Shown here: positions 39,701-51,700 of the stretch, piece by piece | Position numbering within the stretch: position 1 is the stretch's first letter | Layout: each line of letters starts with the position of its first letter | DNA from: Diogma glabrata | Taxonomy: Eukaryota > Arthropoda > Insecta > Diptera > Cylindrotomidae | DNA: 64,000 nucleotides | Assembly (NCBI GenBank): GCA_963693315.1 | Contig: OY856186.1 | Span: 94,638,132 to 94,702,131 of the forward strand | Direction: 5' to 3' | Position numbers and translations under genes: made by a program | Notes under the pieces: model-generated | Told to the model about the DNA's origin: nothing | Databases searched by the model: none | What the model saw: the letters and a program-made list of their open reading frames with translations, nothing else

Positions 39701-42700
39701 CGAGCGATTGTAGAAAAACTACTGAATCGATTTTCATAAATGATATGTCGTTGAATAGGTATTAAAACAAAGTTTTTAAAAATGTACACTGTTAATTTTT
39801 TGAAATAATTTTTAACTGTGTAACATAAGAAAAAAACGGTGTAATTGAAAAAAAGGAGGCATAGCCTTTTTTTTTTTTAAACTAAATTGAAGCTTATTTT
39901 ATATCTAACCACTTGTAAAAGTTTAGGACACGCGTTTTTTTTGTTTTAAAGATAAAATTCGTTGTGCATATGACTGTCGGGAATAAGTTTTTTTTGTTCT
40001 GAAGGAAAATTATAAAAATGGCGATTTTTAGATTTAGATTTTTTTTTTGTTAAATATCAAATATTTTATTATTAAATGAACTTTTTAAAAAGCAATTTCA
40101 GTCAAGTTCAGCACAATTTTGCGACATTTTGACTCGACCCTTTTTAATTTGGTTTATTTTTAGTATATAGATAGCCTTTGATAAATGAAAAATACGACTA
40201 CAAGTAGAATTTTTTTTAAATATAATAATTATAATAACAATATAAATTATATGTCGTAGAATAGGTGTTAAAAAGAAATTTTTGAAATTGTGCATTATTA
40301 GTTTTTTAATCCTATTTAACGGTGTTACATAAGAAAATAATTTTAAAAGATGGCGCTAGCATCTAATCCCACTTTTTTATTTTTTTTAAAAATAAAATTG
40401 AAGCTTGTTTTTTTTTACCTGTGAAAGTTAATCCGTTAATCCATTAAAAGCAGGCTGTTCTTTTAGATATGCATGATTGAAAATTTGAAAACCCTACTTT
40501 TAATTTTAAGTGAATATAGGCGTAAACTAATATGGATTAAAAATAAATAAAAACCGTCTTAAGGATTTTAAATTATATATGGCTGTAATTAAGACAAAGA
40601 TTTCAAAAGGTTGAACAGATGCTGTAGAGTAGTAAATGTAGAGTAATTATATTTGGTCATAAAAAATAGGCGTATATAATCTTTATTGATATCTGCATTA
40701 CTATTTTTAATCCCATTTTTGTTATATAAATGAAGTTTTAAATTGGTCACTATCAGTTAATTTCTATTACTTTAACAAAAACTTTTAAAAATTTAATTTT
40801 TCTAAAATGAGCGAATATAAATGCGTTAAACCATGTTCAAATTCTAAGTGTTCTTCAAATAAAAGGAAAATCACAGAGAAAGTTCGACAACATTTAGATG
40901 TTCTTGGGATTAGTGCAATGGAGAATAAGCGAATATGTTCATCTTGTTATTTTAGTTAAGTCAAACAGTCAACACTACCTTCTGGTTCAGATTTATCAAC
41001 ATCACTAACAGTGGGTGACGATGCAGTATCCAATGACGCATCTTCAAATGAAACATCAGATGAAATGCAAACCGATCAAGTGATTGGTGCCAGCTTTAAT
41101 CGAGATTATGTTCAAACACCAAACTTGATTAACTTAGAGCGTGATGTGCTAATTATTAATTTAAACGAACATATTGTGCCGCATATATCGGATCATCTTT
41201 CACCTCTTAAAATAAATTTGTGTGGCAGTCTCGACTACTATTCAGGAACGTTTGACTGGAGAAGTATTAGAGTTGTCTGAAAATGCAAAAATAAGGCAAC
41301 GTTATGAAGAAATTATTAGAAACCTAAAGATACATTTCGACAATGGGGATTATGCTGAAAAACAAAAAATGTTGTCAATTTTACCGCAAGAAATGAAAAT
41401 GCAGGAGATTCAAGATATATTTGGAAGTAATGCTACGCGTCATTTCGTTGGAAAAAGTAAAACTCTACATGAAAATAATTTTCAGCATTCATCTGCGACG
41501 GATAAAGGAGGTGTATCCACAACAGATATAAATGTTGTGGAGCAGTTCTATAAAAGTGATGAAATCAGTAGATTATTGCCAGGCAAACGAGATGCAATAT
41601 CTTTTAAAAAAGGAGATGAGCGCATAAAAACACAAAAGCGCTTATTGTTATGTACATTAAATGAAGCTTATGTGGAGTTTAAAAAAAAGTTTCCTGATGT
41701 GAAAATAGGATTTACTAAATTCACGTCCCTTCGACCACAAGAATGTATAAAATTATCCCAAGGAGTTCATAATGTGTGCGTGTGTACCATACATCAAAAT
41801 ATTAAACTAATGATTCAACACTCTAAGATGTCTTGGATTACTGTTGCTGCTTTCCAGAATTATAAAACATTAATTGACTTTGTTTCATGTGGTGAATTAA
41901 CAGAAGATTGTCATACTTTGAAGTGCAATGAATGTTCAAAAAAACTTCAACAACTGGAAGAAAAATTACTAAATGATTTTGATGTTAAAGGAATCCTTCA
42001 AGTCAAATATCAACAATGGAATACCACTGATCGATGCAATTTGGATACTTTAATAGAAACTGTAGAAGAATTTATGAAAAAATTTATTTACCGTTTACAA
42101 ATTTTGATACCACACAACTTTATAGCAAAACAGCAATCTACATTCATTGAGGGAAAAAAAATTAGAAGCAGGAGAGTGCTTCGTTCAAGGGGATTTTTCT
42201 GAAAACTACGGGACCATAATTCAGGATGCGGTTCAAGGCTATTATTATAATAATTCACAAGCTACTATTCATCCATTTGTCATTTATTTTAAAAGTGCCG
42301 TGAAGTGCAGTGAAAATATACAGCACCGAAGTTTTATACTCATTTCGGATATAAACGATCACAACAGTACTACAGTCCATCTTTTCATTACAAAACTTAT
42401 TGAATTCATCAAAACGCATATAAATTCTAATATTACGAAAATAATTTATAACACTGACGGTGCACCTTCTCAATACAAAAATAAACATAACCTAATTAAC
42501 TTATGCCACCATAAAAAAGACTTTAAGGTTGATGCAGAATGGCATTTTCATGCTACCAGCCATGGAAATGGACCTTGTGATGGAATTGGTGGTACACTGA
42601 AGCGTGCTGCACACCGTTATAGTATAAGGAGCATAGATATTATTGATACACCAAAAAAACTTTTCGAATGGGCTTTAAAATGGGAATCTACCATGAGCTT

Positions 42701-45700
42701 TGGATACGCCGATAAAAATGAATATCAATTGACAAAAAAAAAATTACAAAATCGATATAAAAATGCGATTAATATAAGTGGAACTCAAAAATTCCATTCT
42801 TTTGTACCATTAAATACTAAGACAATAAATGCAAAAATGTTTTCCAACTCAAAAGAAACTTTTAAATGTAAAATAAGTAAATAATTTTTAATAACTATAT
42901 TTATTTTCTTTAACCTACATATATAATTTGTATGATACTTTAAAAAGTTTATTCAATAATAAAATATTTGTAATTTAATGTTAAAATACAATCTTTTACT
43001 TTATGACCATAATAACATAATACGAACATAATACTTCTCCAGTCAAAAGTTCCTTAATAGATTTAGTTATTTATACGGTTTTTTTGTTTGCAGTCGAGAC
43101 TGTCAAATTATTTTTTATAAGAGTGATAAGTGATTACTAAAAGTGATAAATAAACATTTCATTTTTTATGCCATCTAATACAAAGAAAATAATTGCAGAA
43201 GTGTTTTCCTAATTCAAAAGAAACTTCTGTTTGTAAAATAAGTAAATCATTTTTAACAATTGTATTTATTTGATTTATTGTACTACATATATAATTTTTA
43301 TAATATTTTAAAAAGTTCATATAAAAATAAAATATTTGATATTTAACATAAAAAAAAATCTGAATCTGAAAATCGCCATTTTTATAATTTTCCTTCAGAA
43401 CAAAAAAACTGATTCCCGACAGTCATATGCACAACGAATTTTATCTTTAAAACAAAAAAAAAACGCGTGTCTTAAACTTTCACAAGTGGTTAGATATAAA
43501 ATAAGCTTCAATTTAGTTTAAAAAAAAAAAAAAAGCTATTCCATCTTTTTTCAATTACACCGTTTTTTTCTTATGTTACACCGTTAAAAATTATTTCAAA
43601 AAATTAACAGTGTACATTTTTAAAAACTTTGTTCTAATACCTATTCAACGACATATCATTTATGAAAATCGATTCAGTAGTTTTTCTACAATCGCTCGTC
43701 AAAATGCACTCACATCACAAAATAACAAAATATTGAGGGGCACCTGTGAAGACCCCTGGTCGAAAAAAAAATTCTAAGAGAACTTGTATTTGTATTTATG
43801 AAAGACTATCTATAAACAAAAAATAATCAAAATTAAAAGAGGTCAAGTCAAAACGTTGTTGAATCTTCGTGAAATTGCTCAAATATTATAAAAAAATGTT
43901 AGTAAATGTCTCGGCGCTATGGACCGTATAGTCTGCGTGCCAGGAAAAGTTCTGCCTTGTGCAACCTGTCCAACCCTTTCTAATCTAATCTAGTACATGG
44001 CTTTCCTACATTATTTTGCCCTTTAATACAAATTTTAAAAAATTGAATAAGTGGAATATTTAATTTTTTAAATGCCATTTTGACACAATACTTAACAGCT
44101 TTGTGCATGCGTTTTATATTTTGTGGAATAAGTTAGTTGAAGTGTAAGGCGGTATGAACTATACGAGCAGCTAAACTATGAAATTATAAATTAAGTTATT
44201 TCCATAGCTTAGCTGAAGTGTATAAACCACATCTAATGCAGGCTTAATCGCTTGTGAAAGTGGATTATTCAATAATAAATTGTGATTGCTAAGATATTTT
44301 TCTATGATGGCATATGAAAAGTCTATTTGCATCACGCTTAATGCCCTGTGAAAATGGGTTCTTTTTCCACTAGTGTAAAAAGAATAACAAATTGTATAGT
44401 ATGCTATGGTTTTTCATATAATTTTACAAAGTGTTTTAAACAACGCAACCATGAAAAAATAGAATATGAATTTTTAATGTTATGTTGTCGATTTCTAATT
44501 TTATAAAAAATTAGAATTATCTAAAAATTGCATTTCCTACGCGAGATAAAAACGTTATCTCAATATTTTCATCTCTTGTAGGAAAATATACTATTTCATG
44601 TAATTTTACAATGTTTTTAAATCAAAGCGACAACGACAAAATAGAATATGATTTTTGAATGTTCTGTTTTCATTTTATAACTTAATAATATAGTTTGGAG
44701 AAAATACAATTTATTACGTGAGATGAAAACATTATTCGTTTGTAAGCTTACCTCACTGGAGGCTGGCGCGCCGTATAAACAATGTTGACCCAAGAAAAAA
44801 CGGTCTTGTACCATAATATGGTATTTTTTAATTATATTTCATCTTTTGGTTTGACTGTTAATTTGTCTTAAATATTTTGAACCCAAACATCTTCATTGAA
44901 ATGTGTAAGAGCTATTATATTTACCCAAAAAATGAAACACTTTTTATTTAATTTAGTTTTATTTTACAATGTTGTTTTACACTCTTAAATATTTATTGGA
45001 TATCTCTGACATAATGTTTATGTTGGACGAAACCATTATTTTATTTTGGGTTGTCATATATCTTTTTATGTTCAATTCGTATAAAATTAATAGTGCCATC
45101 TATTGATGGTCATTTCTATGTTGGCTAACTTCATTACATAATTCAAATACTAATTCTTACAGTCGGCCAATCTGACTCTTTATAGAAATTTAAATTTAAA
45201 TTTTCTTAAAGAAAATCGTTAATCTTATCCTAAATTCAAATTCAAAATAAATTTTTCTCTTTTTTTTTTTCTTTTATATAATTCAAACAAATTATTCATA
45301 CTCTAGTTTTATTCTAATTTTTCATCAAATACAATACAATCATTATTTAATTTTTTATATAATCTTATGTCGTTTTCTTTTTGCCAGAGCAGAAAAAGAG
45401 ATTTTTTTAAGATTTTTTTTCCACAAAACGGATATGAAAACATTTGATCTAGTTTTGTAGTTGTGTTTGTGAACTCTCATTTAATGTTTTTGTTAATTAT
45501 TAGAATTCAATTAAATATTTTTTTATTAATTTTGGATTTAAAACACGATTTAAACAAAACATTTATTTAAACTAATAACTAATAATTATTTCACTTTAAA
45601 AAAATAATAATAAATAAATGGCGTCTTGTTTGTTTACTAATTTTTCATATTTGTAAATGTATTTGTGTAAATTTATTGTATTTGCAACTTGATCTACCAA

Positions 45701-48700
45701 AAAATCTAGATTCAGAAAAAATATTTTCAGATCAAAAAAATTAAAAAATTTAAAATATACACTTTTTGAAAAACGAACTAAAAAGTAGAAAATAAATTTT
45801 GCATTAACACCAGCGTTATGTCTTTTATAATTATATTTCCTTTGAAATTGTAAGAAGAAAAAATATTTAAATGGTATTTAACACATCTTAGCATAGATGC
45901 AAATATTAAATTTTTGACTCATTTAAAATGCTAATTTTCGAGGGACAAACAGTTTTCCGTTCCCATTTGTTACATAAAATAAAAGTGGGTGACGCATACA
46001 TTAATATAGAAAAGGAACAAATGTATTCTATGTTAATCTCTAACAAGAGAGACTACCAACGTTTATTCCCTTTCATTTCTGAATGCGCCACCCACTTTTA
46101 TTTTATGTAACAAATGGGAACGGAAAATTAGCATTTTAAATTAGTCAAAAATTTAACATTTGCATCTATGCTAAGATGTGTTAAATACCATTTAAATATG
46201 TTTTCTTCTTATCAGGTCATTCAATAAGTCCGTAGGATGACACATAGATGGCGTTACTAGAATTTTTTCCATATGATTTTTATTTAGTTCTAACCTTCAA
46301 ACGATACGTGTATAAATTTGACAGCAATCTGACTATTTATTCGTGAGTTATAGCATTTTGTGTGAAGCAACTTTTGTTTTTGAAAAAAAAATGGAAAAAA
46401 GTGAATTTCGAATTTTAATAAAGCATTGCTTTTTGATGAAAAAAAATACAGTGGAAACCAAACAATGGCTTGATAAACATTATCCAAACTCTGCTCCATC
46501 GAGACAAATGGTAGAGAAGTGGATGGCTGAATTTAAATGTGGTCGTACCAGCACAAAAGATGCAGAGCGCAGTGGACGCCCAAATGAGGCTGTTATTCCA
46601 GAAAACATAAAAAAAATCCACAAATTGGTTATGAACGATCGCAAATTGAAGGTGCACGAAATAGCTGACATTGTAAAGGTAGCAGATGGTAGTGTTTTTA
46701 CCATTTTACATGAACATTTGGGTATGCGAAAGCTCTGTGCAAATTGGGTGCCGCGTGAGCTCACAGTCGACCAAAAACAACAACGAATCGATGCTTCGGA
46801 GGAGTCTTTGGCACTGTTAAACCGCAATAAAAGGGAATTCTATCGTAGATATGTGACAATGGATGAGACATGGCTTCACAATTACACACCAGAATCCAAA
46901 AGACAGCCAGCTGAGTGGACAGCAGTCGACGAACCGAATCCAAAGCGAGCAAAGACGCAACAGTCGGCCGGTAAGGTGATGGCGTCTGTATTTTGGGATA
47001 CGAACGGAATAATATTCATCGACTATCTCCAAAAAGGAACCACCATCAACAGCGAGTATTACTGTGAACTTTTGGATCGATTGAAGGCTGAAATCGCAAA
47101 GAAACGGCCACATTTGCAAAAGAAAAAAGTGTTGTTTCACCAAGATAATGCACCGTGTCACAGATCGATGAAAACGATGGCAAAATTGAATGAATTGGGC
47201 TTTGAATTGCTTACCCACCCACCATATTCTCCAGATTTAGCCCCCCGCGACTTTTTCCTGTTTTCAGATCTCAAGAGAATGCTTGCTGGAAAGAAATTTA
47301 AGTCCAATGATGAAGTAATCGCTGAAACTGAGGCCTATTTTGACGAGGAAGAGAAATCGTACTATAAAAGTGGTATAGAAAAGTTGGAAAATTGCTATAC
47401 TCGTTGTATCGCCCTCGAAGGCAACTATGTTGAATAAAAAAATCGAGTTTTGTCAAAATGTTGTTTTTTTCTTACTTATCCTACGGACTTATTGAACGAC
47501 CTGTTACAATTTCAAAGGAAATATAATTATAAAAGACATAACGCTGGTGTTAATGCAAAATTTATTTTCTACTTTTTAGTTCGTTTTTCAAAAAGTGTGT
47601 TTTTTAAATTTTTTTATTTATTTTTTTATTTTAGAGTTTTTAGTTATATAATTTTACCTACAAATAAGTTAACCACATTATTTCACAGAAAATACACCAT
47701 AAGTAAAACTAGCAATTAAATCACTTACCGAAAATTTAATATTCTTTGAAATTTAAAGTATTTTTAATAAGGTTAATTGCACTATAACAATTGTAATTAT
47801 GTTATTTAAACATCCAGTGTAAAATTTTAGTACGTTTCTTTGCTCATTGTATTAATTTTAAGTTGTACATAAATTATTTAATACGAGATTTCGCAAATGT
47901 CAAGTTTTTTTCGGAAAAAAGGTCTGCATTATAGAGCTTTTTCCTTAAAATTCGAATCGTTATATTACTGTATGTAATTGACAGATTACATACAGCAATG
48001 ATAATTAGAAATCATTAATTATGTTATATGTATTAAAATGTATTGAAAAAATAATAATTATGCAACTATAGTAAAAAAAACTTAACGAGAACACAAAACA
48101 ATCTGGATTTAGAAGAAATAACAATTATTTTAAATTTTCGAAATACAAATCACTCATTATTTACAATTTAAGGCCATTTTTTCATATAAAAATGACAAAA
48201 ATGTGTAATATGTCCTCTATTATAATGAGATACTCAAAGGAAAAAAGGTCTATAAGCTTTGAAATTAGTACGAAATGTCATACTTTTATTTTTTTTTTGT
48301 GTTCATTATTTATAATGTAAGGCCTTTTATCCATATAAAATGACACATGTATGATGTCTATGATTATAATGATATACACAGTATTACCAAAATTCCTTCG
48401 CTCAAAATGAGTCAACCAGAGGATGAGGATTTCAGTGCAATTCTTTAAGGTCTTTCAGAATGAAGAAAAATTTGAATTTTTTTTCTTCAGATTTATAAAG
48501 TTTTTTGCTTTAAAAGTTTTAGAAATACGTACTGACTGCTTCAACAAACTTGTCTTTTCAATTTGGGATCAATCACATAATGGGAAGTTACTGAAAAATG
48601 AATCACAAAATTCCACCCATCAAAGCTCTCAAGAGTCAAGTTAAATAAAAGTGTGTAAACAGAGCAATTTTTTTACAAAACGAATACGAAATGCAAAAAA

Positions 48701-51700
48701 AAGTGATCTGAGAGCTGCTTTTTTTGCACTTAGATCACTTTTTTTGTCAAAAAGAAAACGACATTAGATTCATTGGATCAAATATATTCAAATTTTATGT
48801 TCGATACTTGATACCCGTCTATGTCAGAAATGACATAACGATTTTTGTCGAGAACTTTTTTCACGAGATACGGCCCCTGAAATTTCGGTTTCAGTTTATT
48901 AGTCTCACCAACTACTTTTACGCTACGAACCATTATTAAATCTCCCTCCTCATATTGGGTATTTTGATTACAATGTCTATCATAATATTGTTTGTTATAG
49001 TCTTGTAGTTTCATAATATTTCTACTTGCAGTTTCTCTAATTTCGGTTAAACTTTCAGAATTGTCTTGTTCATTTAGATCTTCTAAAAATTGAGTCAAAT
49101 CTTGCTTCCTTTCACGTTTTTGCGTTACTTCAAAAAGAACGCGTGACGGCATATCATTAATTGATTTATTTAATGTGTTGTTCATTAAAAATTCCGCTTC
49201 TATAAGCAAAGTGTCCCACGGTTGGTCATTTGTTTCCACCAATTTAGCTAACAACGGAATTAACGTTCGATTATAGCGTTCAACTTGGCCGTTAGCTTTA
49301 GGACAAGCTGTAGTTACTTTTATGTGTTGGAAGCCTTCAGTTTCCTGAAAGTTTGAAAATGCTTTGGAAGTAAACGTACTTCCACGATCGGATATTAGGG
49401 GTTGAATAATTAATGAAATATGATTTCAAATGTTTTATTGCTTCTTTTGTATTGGTTGTCTTGGTTGCATACCACCTCGTATATTTCGTGAAAGCGTCAA
49501 CTACTACAAATATGTATAAATTTTTACTTTTGGTCAATTCAATCGGACCTACGTGATCTATGTGGACCGTGTCGAATGGAATATTAGACTTTTCTATATT
49601 TTGTAGCTTTCCATCGTATTTTTTCGTTTGACCATTGAATGAAATACACGTTATGCAACTTTTTGTGTTCTAATACCTTGATTTTCATGAATTAAATAAC
49701 TGACCAGAAAAAAATAACTGACCAGTCCCAAGAATCTTTGTAATGAATGGTTATGAATGGTCTTAGAATTTTCGTGATATAACGTACAAATTCTGCTGGA
49801 CTGTTAGTATAACCAAAAGGAAGTTTATTAAATTTATAAACTCCGGATTCAGTTACAAACGCGGTATATTTCCTTAAACTTTCACTTAAACTTACATGGT
49901 AGAAACCATTTTTGAGGTCTGAACTCGAAAAACATTTTTTTCCTTGCAATTTGGTAATCTCATCTTCAATAATTGGTAACGGAAAATGGTCCCTCTCCAC
50001 TAATTTGTTAAGTGGTTTATAGTTTATACACATTCTGTATGTTCCGTTTTTCTTTTTCCTCAACAATACACGACTTTAAGGCGATGAGGATTCTCTTATG
50101 ATACCTTTTTCCAAGTAATCATCAACTATTTTATTTAATATTTCTTTTTCAAACGCACTCATCCTTTGAGGAGTTGTACAAAAAGTTTTATCAACCTTTA
50201 ATCTAATCTCTACTGTCATGTCTGTTTCAGCCTCATCTGGTTTTTTACTCAAAATGTAGTCGTTGTTGATAATTTCTCTGACTATCTCAGAACGAGAGAC
50301 GGTTTCCTGTGTATCGCCTACGTCTAATGTGATACTGTTACTCTCCTCAAACAAAGCGCATACATCGTCATTCGCGCATTTCATCATCATACTACAATCA
50401 AAATTTTGTTTTTCGTTCTTATTTGTTAAATTATCAGTTATTGCTACAGTCATGATTTTGTTTGCTTCTAAAAATTCCCTACCTTGGATTACATCGCACA
50501 TCATAGTTTCATTTGGTACTATTAAGAAGTGTACTGTATACGCACTTGAACCTGATAGCACAATTGTATCCAACGAACCTCAAATTTTTAACTTGGATTC
50601 ATTTAATCCAAAAATATTATTACCATTATAATCTGTTAATACACAATTTTTTGGAATTAAATTATACTTAATCATATTTGAGGAACTACCTGTATCAACT
50701 AAACAATTTACCTGTTGTAAACTATTCCCAAGCACTGCTTCCATTTTGATGTGACTGCTTTTGTCAACTTGTATAAGTTGTGGATGGTTTTTCTATAGTG
50801 GTTGAACGTCTGCAATGCAATCTACATCTATATGTCCAATACGGTGACTTTTGTTGATTCTTTTTAGGGGTATTTGACAATTTGTTGATATATGACCTTC
50901 TTGATTGCAGTTGAAACACTTCATTTTTGTTATGACTTTTTGATGATGTGGTTTAATGCTGACCCGGCTGTTGTGATCAGTTTCATTTCGTATATTGGTT
51001 ACTGAGCTTGACGAACTTTGATGAGGTTGTGATATCGACATATTACTATCAATAAACTTTATTTTCTTTAATAATTCGAGAACTGTTCTGTATTCGCACG
51101 ATAATAATAATTTGTATATTCTATCGTACCTTAATCCATTTAAAATATATTTGATAGTGACTGATTGTCTGATCCACCATCTGCAGCTAAAGCTTCTATT
51201 CGATACACGTAAGCTTCATATGATTCATTAGTATGCATTTTATCTTGCATTAATCGCATGTGTATATCAACTTCGTCTTGTGTATATCAACTGGAAAAGC
51301 TTCGCTTATTTTCTCTTTAAACTCTGCCCATGTTTTAATTGACATTTCGTAGCGACGATACCAATTAACAGCGGCACCTGTTAATCGGGTTGAACCATAT
51401 AATAAACATTGAAGGTTTGTCCATTTATATATATTTGCATAGTTCTCTATGCGGGTAATCCAGCGATTAATATCTCCACCTTCGCTAAATTTTGGAACTA
51501 ATTTATTAATCTCTAACGGATGAAATGATGACGTTGTATCAGCCATTGCTGATTCTGCTTTTGATTTTATGTTGATGGCCTCTTCATAAAAATCTTCTTC
51601 ACTGCTTTTATTTTTGGTATTGCGTTTATTAGGCATCACGATCAAATTACTTATATATCACACTTTTGTAATATGTACTTTTGCTATTAATTTTGAAACA

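Larger units (their letters stand above)
39492..43880 (+). mobile_element. 4.4 kb long-TIR DNA transposon, unclassified
   Basis: The left 39492-40030 and right 43367-43880 segments are inverted copies of each other (GCAATTTC at the tips, TTTTGACTTGACC, AGATAGTCTTTCATAAA, GACTGTCGGGAAT, TTCTGAAGGAAAATTATAAA). Arms are about 0.5 kb. A second, diverged copy of the left tip lies at 40091-40370, and the 3' end of the coding region plus its downstream sequence is partly repeated (42835-42985, 43198-43350). The coding part is at 40807-42884. No superfamily could be assigned from TIRs, and target duplications are unclear. Confidence 0.75.
45745..47630. mobile_element. Foldback element inside gypsy, host of the mariner
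   Basis: Left arm 45745-46000 (CACTTTTTGAAAAACGAACT, AACACCAGCGTTATGTCTTT, TAACACATCTTAGCATAGAT) is mirrored by 46081-46211 plus 47507-47630. The centre (46001-46080) is unpaired. The left arm has about 18 extra bases (AGGGACAAACAGTTTT region) absent on the right. The right arm is split by the mariner exactly at a TA. Confidence 0.8.

Noticed and set aside
44764..44775. GC-rich GGCGCGCC as a CpG or regulatory island
   Set aside because: A single 8-bp spot without surrounding GC enrichment; chance cannot be excluded.
46415..47218. Minus-strand frames opposite the mariner gene
   Set aside because: Shadows of the transposase reading frame.
47631..48777. Possible env gene between integrase and 3' LTR of the gypsy element
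   Set aside because: No long frame on the minus strand, no signal peptide or membrane segment; only small repeats and inserts.
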